Below are positions 1 through 12,730 of a stretch of 64,000 bases of DNA, piece after piece. The notes under the pieces were generated by a model, which was given only the letters and a program-made list of their open reading frames with translations, had not been told where the DNA came from and did not search any database. Origin of the DNA: Morinoia aosen (lineage: Eukaryota > Arthropoda > Malacostraca > Amphipoda > Talitridae). Location of the stretch: assembly GCA_030386875.1 (NCBI GenBank), contig CM059573.1:33645891-33709890 (forward strand), read 5' to 3'. Positions within the stretch are counted from its first letter, which is position 1; each line of letters begins with the position of its first letter. Made by a program: the position numbers and the translations under genes.

Positions 1-1210
1 GGTCCGACCATTGCAGGTATTTGTGATATAATGTTGAAATTTTTATACAAAACAGGAGTCCTTTTCTTTCTAACAGCATTTTTTCTGCAATTCCTTGTTT
101 TGTGATGTCCTTTTCACCCTCATGGGGCATGAAAATAAATTCCTCCAACAAGATGGGTCATAAAATGCCTTGATATTTTCTGCCACTAGACATTCATCAA
201 AATTCAGATCTGGTTGAGCCAGGGTTCTTGACAGCTTCTATTAGTTCCAGATGGGGAAGTTGTAGAGATGCTTTAAAAAATTAAACTTCTTCTAGTTACA
301 CTTTCAGGAGTTACAGAAGTTAGGATGTCATAGTAACATCATAAACAGTCTGGCAAGCTTCAATGCTTGCCAATATAGGAGATTGAGAGGCTCTCTTTTA
401 AGCTGCTCGTGGAGTTGAGCATGCTTGCTTAGTTACTGTCTGAGAAGTAGAATATTTTTGACACCTTGTGAATTACCTAACTTAGTTGACCATTATTTGA
501 ACAGGCAATGTAAACTCATGTCCAACTGAAGTGGGTTTATGGCATGATGCAGCATTTATTAAAGGTGAAACATTCCCAGGGCAGTGACTGGCAAGTAGCA
601 TACATTAACTTGACCACACTCTTCCTGTTGGACAATGAGAAAGAATTAGACAAGGTACAGGAAATTGGTAGAATCATCAAACATGACTAATATTATTTGC
701 TCCTACGGCCGTAATAACAAAATCTTGATACTACTGATACCAGAACTTATTACAATCATAAAATTAATTGGACTGTAACAATAAATATACAACAACAATT
801 TGTAATAACTGATCTGTACATGCCTCTTCATTGAAGCATTTCTTTTTCAGCTGGGCAATTTATTTTTCCCTACTCAAAATTGGAAGCAAAAAGGGCTGAG
901 ATTAGTGGAAGACTGCAAAAGCCTTACAAATCTTTTTCATTCACATGAATAGTAGGATGTAATCTCATGACCCATAAGATTTGTTTCCAGTGTTCCTCAA
1001 TCACTCAATCCATTACTAAATTCTTTCCATTCCAGCTTGTCATTTCATCTTGAGAGATTTTTAATAACATTCTCATAGATTTTTAATAATATTCTCAAAT
1101 TCTCCTACTTTCCCCTACCCTAATTATATTTTAGAACATACATCAGGCAGTCAATGTAAATGCAAAACTCATTTTCACCCACATATACTGTGGCATTACT
1201 CTCTCTTTTG

Positions 1211-1852
1211 GGTATTTGAGAAGGAGAGGACCATAATCGATTTTCCAATTTTTGCTGCCTAAACGTAGTTGATATGATGAAGCAAACAATTTTTCTTCTA
1301 TGCACTTTTCGTCGTGAATGAGTATTCAACGTGTTATAGCGGTATGTTAATTTTTGTTTTTGATGACTGGAATGCGCTCGAATAAACAGCTACTAATCGA
1401 TTTTTTAATTTTTTGTCCATAAATCATGGTAATCACATCAAAATAAACTACTTTTCTACTGTACACTTTTTGCGGCCAATGAGTATTTTACGAGGTAAAG
1501 CGGTAGGTTTAGTTTCGTGTTCCATACAGCAGAAACCGCTGCACGCTTGAGCTGTTGAGTACGTTTGGGTACTTTGAAATTTATCAATAGCAAACCCCGC
1601 GAAGCCTGAACCCACTTGGCTTGATCATTCAAACGCATCGATAGGGAAAGTCCATTGTAGTCTTCCCCTCTGACCTATTTCCTTCCGCTTCACACATTAG
1701 AGTTGCGGTAAGTAATTTACACCTATAACTCGATAAACACTCATTATTGACGGAAAGTGCATAGAAGAAAAACTGTTTATTCAGATCTAATTAGATATGT
1801 TTAGGCACCAAAAAGTGGAAAATAGATAATGGTCCTCTCCTTCACATTTACT
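1211..1852. mobile_element. Long-TIR MITE, copy 1 (hAT-like 8-bp target duplication)
   Basis: Non-coding element with inverted termini of about 120 bp that share the blocks GAAGGAGAGGACC and GCACTTTYCGTCG. Flanks CTCTTTTG and CTCTCTAG match at 6 of 8 positions, and the paralogous segment near 36640 carries this site once. The interior repeats the terminal box in diverged form. It belongs with the copies at 1960, 3150 and 5807. Confidence 0.65.
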
Positions 1853-1959
1853 CTCTCTAGTTTCAATCATCCATATAACATAGTCAATTGCTCTTTTCAA
1901 TCCCTTTTTCTCCTATATCACCTCAATGTAGACAATAAAAATTTGTGATTTTAAAAAAT

Positions 1960-2698
1960 GGGTAAATGTGTAGCGTTGGTCAGTAATCGATTTTTCAGTT
2001 CTTAGTGCCGAAACATAGTTAATTAGATCAAAATAAACAAGTTTTCTTCTATGCACTTTCTGTCGGAAATGGGTATTTTAAGAGTTATAGCGGTGAATGC
2101 CCTACCGCAACTCTAGTGTTTGAAGCGGTAAGTATATAATTCATCGAGCGCCTCGTATGGCAGCACTGCAATGGACGCTTCCTTCCGACGCACTCGAATG
2201 CTCGAGCACGTTTCCGCCATCTAAGACGAAGGTGAACATAATGCTATAATTCTTTTTTTCTTGGGTGATAATTTCTATTGGGTTATTAACTAAAAGATCC
2301 TAAAAGTGGGTTCAGGCTCCGCAAGCTCCTCGGGGTGAGCGAATAATAAATTACGAAGTATTCAAGCGTACTCTAACAGCTCAATCGCGCAAGAAATAAA
2401 ATCCACCGCTCTAACTCGCAAAATACTTATTTGCCGCAAAAAGTGTATAGAAGAAAAGTAGTTTATTTGATGTTATTGCAATGATTCAAGCAACAAATTT
2501 CGAAAAATAGATTAGTAGCTGTTTATTTGATCGCATTCGTCATCAGAGACGAAAATTAACATACCGCTATAACTCGTAAAATACTCATTACCGACGGAAA
2601 GTGCATAGAAGAAAACTTGTATACCTCGATCTAATGAAGTACGTTTAGGCAACAAAAAGTGGAAAATCGATTACTGACCAACGCTACACATTTACCTG
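1960..2698. mobile_element. Long-TIR MITE, copy 2
   Basis: Termini read GGTAAATGTGTAGCG inward from the left and its reverse complement at the right. Flanking octamers TAAAAAAT (1952-1959) and AAAAAAAT (2699-2706) match at 7 of 8. The interior has a second, diverged set of the box (A)GTGTATAGAAGAAAAGTAG facing the same way as the right terminus, so the element looks built from duplicated terminal modules. Confidence 0.7.
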
Positions 2699-3149
2699 AA
2701 AAAAATTGTCCCACTAAGATCAATCACCATATACATCTTTCCTTCAAGCATAGCCACATTGAAATTCAGATCCATAGACATCTCAACAAGCCAGCAATAT
2801 TATTGCATTCAAACATAAACTTGCATTCAAAATGCTCTTCATATATCAAAGGCTGTGTGGTTTTGATACTAATAACAAATATACATTTATAGGCTAACAC
2901 ATTTCAATATTTTCTTATTATTAGAAAACATCCCCACAACCTGGTTCTTTATTCTTTCTATAAATCTCCTAGAATTGATAATTTTAAATCAATACAACTA
3001 ACTAAACATTTGGCACTTGTTCATCTAAAATTGTAGTTGTAAAGTTACTTTAATAATGAAACTTGAAATTAAAAATCTACGACACATGCTCTCTGCGTAG
3101 AATTGTCATTAATTTGAAGAATTAGTTTCTTATCAACACTTCTGATTTT

Positions 3150-3697
3150 GGTAAATGTGTAGTGCATGGCAGTAATCGATTTTCCAGTTTTTGGTGCCAA
3201 TACATAGTTAAATAGGTTAAAATAAAGAAGTTTTCTTCTATGCACTTTCCGTCGCATTTGAGTATTTAATGAGTTATAGCGGTAGGTTTAGTTTTGTCTT
3301 TGATGACAAATGCGCTCGAATAAATAGCTACTCATCAATTTTTTAATTTTTGTTGCTTGAATCACGGTAATAACATATATCAACTACTTTTCTTCCATAC
3401 ACTTTCTGGGACAAATGAGTATTTTACGAGTTAGAGCGGTAGGTTTAGTTTCGTATTTGATAACTAGGGCGTTGGAAGCGAGACTCCATTGCAGTGTTGC
3501 CATTCGACGCGGTCGATGAATTACTTGCCGCTTCAAACAATTGAGTTGCCGTAACAAAATTTGCTGCTATAACTTGTAAAATACTCGTTTACAATGGAGA
3601 GTGCATAGAAGAAACCTTGCTTATTTCTATCTAATTAACTATGTTTAGGCACCCAAAAGTGAAAAATCGATTACTACTTAACGCTACACATTTACCC
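3150..3697. mobile_element. Long-TIR MITE, copy 3
   Basis: Same family as copies 1, 2 and 4: GGTAAATGTGTAG start, ACACATTTACC end, internal GCACTTTCCGTCG and AGTGCATAGAAGAAA boxes. Flanks CTGATTTT and CAGGTTTT match at 6 of 8 and fall at a single-copy site in the paralogous segment near 36195. Confidence 0.65.
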
Positions 3698-3716
3698 AGG
3701 TTTTTGTCAAAATCTG

Positions 3717-4470
3717 TTGTCAATATTGATTTTAGGTGCCTCACGGAAATTAATAATTCCGTTCTAAACAATAACTAAAGGAACACATTTAAAAGCGTTT
3801 TACACAAATGTAATTCTGCTCGCTGATGCGTTATTTATGAATTATTCAACTTTGAAGTTGGCTTTTGCGCTCTAAAGGAAGCGAGCCGGCCAAGCGGAAT
3901 ATTCATAATGGAAGCTAACCCCCTAGCACATATGTAAACAGGTTGGGTCGTGAGGGGGAGCCACAGTTCTTCTGGTGAAAATTAAAAATAAAAGTTCTAA
4001 CCCACCCATTAGGATGACGTCTGCAATTACGTTTATACCGTCCCGGGTGACCATACCGGGTGGCAGTCATTTTTGATGGCAGCCATCTTTCTACGATGGC
4101 AGCAATCTTTCAACTGATTGTTTCTCTGTACAACATGAACAGTATTACAGTTGAATCGGTAAAATATCGCATCAGCGAGCAGAATGACATTCATGTAAAA
4201 CGCTTTAAGGTAACCTTTATTTATAATTTTCACTAGAAGAACTGTGGCTCCCCCTCACGACCCAACCTGTTTACGTTTGTAATACGGGGTTAGCTTCCGT
4301 TGCGCTCGCTTCCATTAGCGTGCGAAAGCCAACTTAAAAGTTAAATAATTCAAAAATAACGCATCCGCGAGCAGAATGACATTCATGTCAAACGCTTTTA
4401 AATGTTTTTCTTTAGTGATTGTTTGGAACATATTTATTAATTTCTGCGAGGCACCTAATGTCAATATTGA
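3717..4470. mobile_element. Fold-back element with long inverted arms, Mutator-like
   Basis: Two arms of about 250 bp (3717-3995 and 4215-4470) are inverted copies and enclose a short middle containing a third copy of the arm motif (near 4165). The termini contain the palindrome TCAATATTGA followed by TTAGGTGCCTC. Flanks CAAAATCTG (3708-3716) and CCAAATCTG (4471-4479) match at 8 of 9, and the paralogous segment has a single AAAATCTG. A 9-bp duplication with long arms fits non-autonomous Mutator-like elements, but no transposase is present. Confidence 0.6.
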
Positions 4471-4482
4471 CCAAATCTGCAT

Positions 4483-5803
4483 TTAAGGATACCATCCCAG
4501 GCCCTTGCCAGATTCTGTCGATTCCATGGTCATTTTGCATGCTTTTGTTGTAAAAGGACCCTTAGGTGGTAGACTATTAGTTCCTAAAATTTTATGGCGC
4601 AACGGACAATAATTCCCCCCCCCCCCCTTGGGGGGTAAGGCGACCAAACTTTTTCAATTTTTCCGATTTTGACCCCACATAAAAAGAGAACAAATAGGAA
4701 ATGGAAAAAAAGCTCAATGTCAGTTTGTTAGAAATGTTCCAAGGATTCTAAAACTGTCTTTGCTTTTGTTCTAGCATCAAAACTGAAGGAGGAGTTACAT
4801 TTTGAAATATCAATATAAATGAAAAGCACCCAAAATTTTCCATTTTTTCCCGATTTTGACCCCATATAAAAAGAGAACAAATGGGAAATGGAAAAAAAGT
4901 CGAACGTGAGTGTGTTAGAAATGTTCCAGGGATTCTAAAACTGCATTTTCTTTGTTCTAGCATCAAAACTGAAGGAGGAGTCCCATTTTGAAATATCAAT
5001 ATCAGTGAAATATCAATACCTAAAAACCAATATGTCAAATTTTTGCAAAATCGAAGGCCTGAATCAAAAAAATGAATGAAATCAATTGTGTTTCTTTTCA
5101 AAGGTTACATATCATAGTCAAATTTCATAAGAATCAGACTGAAAAAAGAAAAAAATTATTTTTTTAATAAAAGAGTAAAAATTTTTATAATTTTTTTTTA
5201 TGAAATCACAATTCACAGTTTGAATATGAAGTTATGTATGGAAAGTATCGAAATAAAAATTAAAACTGCATTCAATTACATCAATTGTTCATTATATTAC
5301 ACTTCAACACAAAATTTTATTTTTTGCTTATACCCAACACTTTGAATTTTCAACATTCATCCTGGGACTAGTTCTCGAGTTTTGATGCTAGAACAAATCC
5401 AAAGACAGTTTCAGAATCCTTGAAACATTTCTAACAAACGCTCGTTCGGCTTTTTTCAAATTCGAATTCTTTGAAAAAATATATAGCTCTTAACCCAAAA
5501 AATTGTTGCTGATTAGAAAAAATTTGAATTTGAAAAAAACTGAACGAGTGTTTGTTAGAAATGTTCCAAGGGTTCTAAAACTGTCTTTGTTTTTGTTCTA
5601 GCATCAAAACTGAAGGAGGAGTTCCAATCTGAAATTTCAATAAAAATAAACCAAAAACACATTTTTCGTCAAAAAAAAAAAGTAAGGCCTAAATCGAAAA
5701 AATGACACGAGTAAAAAAGGTTTACTTTTACAAAATACATATACTGGCCAACTTTCAAACGACTCGGACTAAAAAAGTTGAACAAGTGGGATGGTTTCCT
5801 TAA
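4483..5803. mobile_element. TTAA-flanked element T1a
   Basis: Starts TTAAGGATACCATCCCA at 4483 and ends with the near-perfect inverse at 5788-5803. TTAA at both ends is the target preference of piggyBac and Kolobok elements. The interior is non-coding, with a C-run/G-run at 4616-4636, and holds four copies of an approximately 55-bp module (anchored on GTTCTAGCATCAAAACT) at about 4736, 4916, 5375 (inverted) and 5560. Related copies are at 13858, 24111, 27223 and 27465. Confidence 0.65.
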
Positions 5804-5806
5804 ATT

Positions 5807-6353
5807 GGTAAATCTGACAGAAATGACAATAATCAATTTCAGAAATTTCAACGCCTAAACATAGTTAATTTATTGAAATTAAATAAGTTTTCTTCTATGC
5901 ACTTTCCGTCTGAAATGAGTATTTTATTAGTTATAGCGGTAAATTACTAATACAACTCCAGTGTTTGAAGCGGGAAGAAATTTATTGAACCCGCGGAATA
6001 GCAACACTGCAATGGAGTTTCGCTGACCGCGCTCTCATCATCAAAGACAAAACCAAACCTACCGCTGTACCACGTTATATACTAATTTGACGAACAAAGT
6101 GTATACAAGAAAAGTAGTTTATTTTGATGTTATTACCATGATTCAAACAGCAAAAATTTGAAAATCAATGAGTAGCTGTTTATTCAAGCGCATTAGTCAT
6201 CAAAGACAAAACTAAACCCACCGCTATAACTCGTAAAGTCTTTATTTCAGACGGAAAGTGCATAGAAGAAAACTTGTTTATTTTGATTCAATTAATTAGG
6301 GTTAGGCACCGAAAAGTGTAGAATCAATTACTGTCATTTCCTTCAGGTTAACC
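5807..6353. mobile_element. Long-TIR MITE, copy 4
   Basis: Same family as copies 1 to 3. It sits just outside the right TTAA of T1a and is flanked by CTTAAATT (5799-5806) and TTTAAATT (6354-6361), 7 of 8 identical. Because its left duplication includes the T1a boundary, it inserted after or at the edge of T1a. Inverted terminal blocks GCACTTTCCGTCTGAAAT and its complement are well preserved. Confidence 0.7.
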
Positions 6354-7335
6354 TTTAAATTTAGTATAATCTAACTTTGTATCAATTATTGCAAAATTAT
6401 TTTCTACACTATTTTTTGCAATTTGTGGTGTGATACATGTCTTTCTGTTCAAATGAAATCTGATTTTAGTATTTTTACTGCTTCAAATCTACAAATTTAG
6501 CACTTCATTTAGAACTAGTTACAATTTGAAGTAATGTGATAATTCAGTCTTGTAATGCATAGGTGGTTTTATTGTTGATCGATTTTTGATAGTCTTTCCA
6601 TCTTTGCCAGGTATCCAGATTATGATCAATAATTATAATTGAACTATTAAACAATTCTGGTTACTATCATTAATAAGTCACTCAATAAAGTGAAATTTCG
6701 AAAACTTCATAAAAAAGAAATACACAAGACATTTATAATCGTTTATTTCAAGCAAATTGGCATACCAGCTGACTAAAATATCATCTTCAACCACCCTTTT
6801 AATTGGTACGGATAATTACAATTTATGAAGAAATGTTTTAAAACATAATTAATTAAGCACTTCTAATAAAAATCTGCCTGGCAGCATTTCTTCCATTGTA
6901 GCGTAGCAACGTATTCAGAAAAACTTTCAACTAAATTATACTAGGTACCATAAATCCACAAACCATTTGAAATGCCCCCCACAAATTTCCAATAAATTGC
7001 CATATAACGAACTAGTTATAAAAAATTTTCAATTTCACACTTTCCACTTTCAAGCTACAGTGAATAATTATGAGGCAATAACCTTACACCAGTTTCTAGA
7101 TATACGTAGATTTTGTTTTAAAATCTAGTCGCCATTGCGCCCGACTCAATGGCTGCCATTGTGGTCTTGTTGTTGTTCAACTTGTCGTACAGCTGACTCG
7201 ATAATGTCACATATTGTCGCCAGGTGGCGTTTCTCTTTATCTGGGTTGCTATTCGTTCTAGGCCCGTGACGTCACCACACCCAGGGCCCTTTCGAGAAAT
7301 TACTTGAATGCTCCTACCTGTCTTATGTTTACTGT

Positions 7336-9803
7336 GCCAGTAACATACTGAGCCGTCGAGCGCTCCTTAAAAATGCGACTTATCTCAAAAAGCAACCGAC
7401 TTTACAGTAGTTCAGCGGGTTTTGTGAAATACATTTTCTTCTAAAAAGTTAACTCAATTACATAAATGATACTAATAAAAAATAAGTCAATTATATCTCC
7501 GTCTAATAGTTTTTTCTTTTGTTCACAGAAATCTTGGATGAATTGTTTTTTCACATCGGTAAATGGGTAATTTTCTAGGATAATGTGTATTTTCATAGTT
7601 TCTTGACATGAAGCAATTTCACAAATTTCAATGTACGCATGAAACGGAACCTGTAAATAGCTGCAGTTAATTTCTTGTATTCTAAGGTATTCACTTCAGG
7701 GATTGCTAATTAAAATATAGTTGATTGCAAAAACTCGTTGGGTCTCCTACCACCATTATTTAATTTCATTTGAGTTTTGATTCTACGAAGATAAAATAAA
7801 CTTAACATTCCTGTGAGTCGGAAATTCATCAATTCAATGCTCTCTAAGTTATTCGTTCAAATCCAGCTTCTGGCGTTCCTGCCTAAGCATGTGAATGCAT
7901 CAATTTCGAAAAGCTAAAACTCAACGTGTAGTAGCAAACTTCCAAGGTACGCAAGCAATGCTACAGGAGGCGCTCTTTATCCGGCGTCTGCCTAAACCTT
8001 TGGAAATACCGCAGGGAATCCCTTTAACACAGAAATTAATTGAAGTAATGCCATCGAGGCTGCCGAAATGCGTTCGTTAGGGCATCAGGACATTCTGATA
8101 GGATGAATCGAGTGCTCTGCTAATTGAACTGTATATTCTGCAAAATATTTAAAGACTTCAAAGTTATACACAGAAGACAGTAATGCTCGACCTGTTTACA
8201 TATTAGACTAATAATTGTGTAACATTTAAAATTTCGCTCATTTGCAAAATGCCACTGAAGAAAATAATTTGCAAATCTATCGCTGCGTTTAAACTTTCTG
8301 AATCGAAATTCATTTAATTGATTTAATTATCAATAAATATTATTTAAGTCGACATTTATGAATTCTTCTGTTTCCAAAAATATGTATGTATAATAATTTT
8401 TCCTATTTTAGTCCCGGCAATGAGTAACCCGTTTTCCATAAAGTATTTCAGTCTATTGGAACTCGTATATCCCACAGCTGAATAAAAGAAGAGATAAATT
8501 CTTATTTGTGCGTTTCCCTCTCATTATATGTAGATATTAGAACCAAATGTGTCCCTATTGTTGAAAAATAAATGATCTCTTCCATCTCTTAAAATCCGTT
8601 TAACAAAAGGAAATGCTTTGTAACTTACAGAAATATTGTGTCAGATGAAGATAATGAAATTAATTAGTACTGCATTAGTCCATAAGTCTCAAAACGTTTT
8701 AGTATTTAACTCTGATGAATATTTATGAGACTTAAATATCCCTGGTATCTCGAAAGAGGCATATGGTAACATACAGGAGCTCCTCGATATCCGTCTTACA
8801 ACCGAGAGTAGTGAAGCACACTCCGACCCCACGAATGGCTCTTGATCAAGCGACACAGCATGGGTTTGTGGGATAAATTCTTACGCCACAAAAGCCCATC
8901 AACAGAAAAACAAGAAATGCTACTCGCTTCGTGATCTTATTTGACAATTTAGTGTGCATGGTTGGTCAAGAAAAAAAAAACATTTCTTGCTAATATTAGA
9001 CGTTTCGACCATAAAGCCTATTATCTATCATGGGAAAATTATTCATCATTCTGAAAAATTATAACTTAGAGTACAAACATCTATAATTTTTTACAATGAC
9101 CATAAAATACCGGATCTATTTAAAGATATTCAGAACTTGCATCAAAATATGATTTGTCTTTCAATATATTGAATGATTTGAAATGCGCTCGTCTGAAGTA
9201 CTGGATATGGGAGAAACTATCATCTCATTATTTGATGGTTTTCCAACCGTACAGAAAGGTCGTATTTTTCTGAATGGATACGTAAATTAGGAATGGGGAA
9301 AAAGTAAATTATGAGGTATAATAATTTGAACCTCCCTAAATATGCAAAATGTGTTCACAAGAGAGAAAAGAGGAATGTGCAATTTAAAATTGGAAAATGT
9401 TATGTGGATTATATTCACACGTGTGTTGCAACACCAGATTCTTCACGTAAAGAAAATGCAAACTATATAAAGTTCATGAAGCAGGATAGAAGTTGAAGGA
9501 AAAAAAGATACTGGAAATGACAATAGCGAACTATATAAAAGTCGAGACGTAACGCAATAAATAAACTATTCTAATATTACACAAGGTAAGCGCTCGGAAA
9601 GCGCCTAACCATCCGCTCGGGACTTCATGCCTTCTTTCTGGAAGCGCCCATTTTCATACAAAATGAAATGAAATTGTGTATGAGTTCGACCATACTAAAC
9701 TCGTTCGAACATACTTTTCCTACACACGAGTACTTTAGCTGTAAATTTTTACATTCTGTTTCAGAACTTGTGTCGGAATTTCGACAAAATACATTTGATC
9801 AGG
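7336..9803. other. No recognised gene
   Basis: AT-rich sequence. Short open frames at 7895-8080 and 9311-9496 match no family I know and show no domain. The stretch 9540-9800 is somewhat less AT-rich. I see no repeat or RNA gene here. Confidence 0.5.
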
Positions 9804-11508
9804 TGTGGGAAAATTTTCCCCACTATGGTTTGGGTGTGTCCGAGGTGGCTTTTCTCTTCCAACCTTTCCGCGTAGGTGTCGGGGTGCCGTTCGCTGGTCG
9901 TTGCTCAGATGTTTCGGTAGGGTCGCAGGTGAGGTCGTAGGTACGGAATTTTTATTTAGCGGCCTTGACTAGACTTGATTTTGATTCCTCTAAGAGCTGA
10001 TGTTAGCTCAACTCTCTAATGACGTTATGTCGATTTAAGCAGTGATTAACTTGGTGTTTAAGCTGCCATTTTTATCCGTCCGTTTATGCCTTTACAAAGG
10101 CGTGTTGCATCGTCGGCCTACGCTTCGGTGATGGGGTTCGCGGCTAGTTCCGTGGCGCCCAGTTCAGGCTAAGACCCTCTACCCTCTTCCTGACTGCTTT
10201 TTCTCTGTCTATTATTTTGTGTGCCTGTGCTATTATTTCTTTACTTTTATTTTGTAGACTATCGTGTCAATTTTCCTATGGTGCTTCAAGCAAGTAAAAT
10301 TATTTAAAATTAACATTGAGACTTCAATGAATTAACTCTTAACTCGTCCTTGCGACGTTAATTACTATTACAATTAATATTGCTATTGAAGTCGTTCGTC
10401 TTTTTGATGGGCTAAATTAGCCTGGATCAGAGCGATCTTCTAATTAACTTCTTTCTCAAGTATCTAAAATCTCTTTACTATTCTTACTGTCTTTCCGCTT
10501 GAAGCACTTAATCTCTTACTGATTTCTTCTAAATTTCCTTGATTAAACCTTCTGTCTGAACGTTTCGTCACTGAGTGCATTAAAAACTCAGGTTAGTTGC
10601 TTTACTTGCAATTGTGTTGTCATTTTCATTGTCATTGGTGATGTTGCTTCTTAATTGAAATATTGTCCTTATTAATTTCGGGGTTTGTTCGGGGGTTAAG
10701 GTTGTACGTTTTTTTTTATAGTGTACTCCGGAGGAGGCTTCTGCTGGTGCTGACTTTGCCGCAGCCGGGTTTCAGCTGTTCCAGCTAACTTCTAACAGGC
10801 TGGCCTCTCCGTTGCTTTGAGGTATATATCTAGTCGGACTTTAATGATTAGTTTGCATTTGCGTAATACTTGAAATTAACTGATTAGTTGCGTTGTTTCG
10901 CCTTGACTTTCGCTAATATTTCTGTTTCCTAGCAGTTGAGGGTGGAGCGTGTGCCAGAGGTGTCGACGCGGGGTTCTATCTACCATTCCAGCCCTTTTCT
11001 TGAGTCACGGCGTTACTCGCCCTCTGCCCGCCACTGCTTGAGGTGTCACCTCTGTTCGGAACTAAGGGTCTACGTGTTCTTAGAATTCAGCCCTTCTCGT
11101 GGAGCCGACGTTCCTCGCCTCCTATTGCTGCCTGCGCCCGTTGTCTCGAGCTCGCCACGACAGCGCCCTGGACTGTGGTCCTTGACGGCGCCTGCTAACT
11201 TTTTTAACGCCCAAGGCATAAGCGGACTTTTAACTCGCCCTAACTTTTAATCAACTTAATAAAGTGTTTTTTTAAAAAAGGCAATTATCTGGTTAGCGAA
11301 TGCTAGCCGTAAAACTTAAATTGTACTTGAAATTAAATATTGAGAGTTGCGTTTGCGTTCACTGTGTTCGTTACGTTCATGTCGTTAAATCACTCGATAT
11401 AAGGGTGGATCTAATAAAAACTTTGACTAATTAAACCTTACTTCTATTCCTTTCTATTCCTTCTATTCCTTCTCTGAAAACGATTGTATGGGAATTATTT
11501 CCCATACA
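9804..11508 (+). mobile_element. Possible solo LTR
   Basis: Begins TGTGGGAAAATTTTCCCC and ends TATTTCCCATACA, so the ends form short imperfect inverted repeats with TG...CA termini as LTRs do. AATAAA is present at 11258-11263, about 250 bp before the end. Base composition differs from the AT-rich flanks (CT-rich, less AT). CAGG occurs at 9800-9803 and overlaps the other end at 11507-11510, so a clean target duplication is not established. No internal retrotransposon region or primer site follows. The open frame 10936-11250 is probably chance. Confidence 0.35.
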
Positions 11509-12588
11509 GGAAGGAGTAAATTGTACCGAATCGTACGTGTATTAATTCTTCGGTTCTTATTATAACAAAGGTGCAGAAATTCTTTCAAATTTTGTCATAG
11601 TATTTTTGTTTTCTATACGGACACTTTTTCTCTTACTTATTTTTTCACTATGTCCACTCAAAATCATTCGTTATTTTCACAGCTAAAGACAATGAAATTC
11701 TTGATCAAAGTGACCGATTTTTTAGCGGTGGTTCTTCTTAATTTTTATGGAAGCTTATTTGAATTTCAACCATTATTATAAAGTTACAGATGACTTTTCT
11801 TGCTCTTTTATATCTGAAATTATGTTACGGTGCAACATACTTTAAAGCCTCATTCTTTAACAATTGGGATGGAACCTTTCGTAACTCAAAGTTTTACTAG
11901 GGAATTTAAATTCTCTTAAGGGATGCTTGCAAGAAAGACTTTACAAGCAAATCTTTCGAGTGACCTACGGGGATCTAATCCACCCTACTACATCACTACT
12001 TCCCCAACGTACGCTGAGCGGTGAAGCTCGGAAATGATCAAAATTCCAATTCTAACAGGATAATAAACAGTCCTAAATGGAGGTAAGTAATGCAAGAGTC
12101 AATTTCGCTTGCAAGTTATGTTATACTATTATCTACAACTTTAACCAAATGATGTCCAACTCCTAGAATAAATAAATTCACAAGGATAGACTAAACGAGA
12201 AATATTTCCAGGAAAAGCCTAGAAATAAACGTGCTCGCAATGAAATAAAGTAATATTGATAGTATTTGCACCAATTTAAAACTTACAACTTTTAACACGA
12301 ACAAAGTTATTCGGGGACAAAAGCTTCGTGCTGGTGGTAACGGGACAGATGAGAGCGCGATCTGTCAGCGCTCGAGAGACGGACTGCGGATCCACTGTGG
12401 TTCGAGAGTCGGGCCGTCTTCGAGCTACCCGTCTTTTTCATTAAGGGAAAGCATCTGTGAAAGAATAGTGAATTGTTTATAAGAGGCCAAAATCGAGCAC
12501 TGCGAATCGGGTCTCAATGAAGTATGCCACTTCCGCAGCAAGTAGCGAATAGTAGCGAAATTCCAATGCGCTAAGCATTGTTGAATTC
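11509..12588. other. No recognised gene
   Basis: AT-rich sequence without a convincing ORF. A less AT-rich patch at 12320-12440 carries no domain I can read. Short CTATTC-type repeats just upstream (11443-11475) are low complexity. Confidence 0.5.
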
Positions 12589-12730
12589 CATCAATTAGGA
12601 GAAAATAATCGCTCTATCAATTAGGAGAAAATACTCGCTCTATCAATTAGGAGAAAATAGTCGTTCCACCAATTAGGAGAAAATAACCGTTCTATCAATT
12701 GGGACAAAATAACCGTTCTATCAAATAAGA
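12589..12730. repeat. Tandem repeat, 26-bp unit, about 5.4 copies
   Basis: Unit starts are spaced exactly 26 bp apart at 12589, 12615, 12641, 12667, 12693 and 12719. The core is TATCAATTAGGAGAAAATA followed by a variable CGYTC. Later units carry substitutions, as expected from an array no longer being homogenised. Confidence 0.9.

Larger units (their letters stand above)
1..7335 (+). repeat. Left copy of a large inverted paralogous segment
   Basis: With insertions removed, about 2.7 kb of this stretch aligns in reverse orientation with 35135-38690. Matching pieces are 1-1210, 1853-1959, 2699-3149, 3698-3716, 4471-4482 and 6354-7335. The copies are clearly related but diverged, with many substitutions and small indels, and I see no coding frame shared by both. 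The last 200 bases (about 7130-7335) are less AT-rich than the rest. The homology is cut by the window start, so the true length is unknown. It may be an old segmental duplication or a large unclassified repeat. Confidence 0.75.

Noticed and set aside
3718..4470. 12-bp flanking direct repeat TGTCAATATTGA
   Set aside because: The motif is palindromic and belongs to the inverted termini; the outer CAAAATCTG fits a target duplication better.
10936..11250. 104-codon open frame
   Set aside because: Lies in the possible solo LTR, has no domain and a composition explained by the less AT-rich DNA.
12589..12730. CRISPR array
   Set aside because: Units are contiguous 26-mers without spacers, in a eukaryotic genome.
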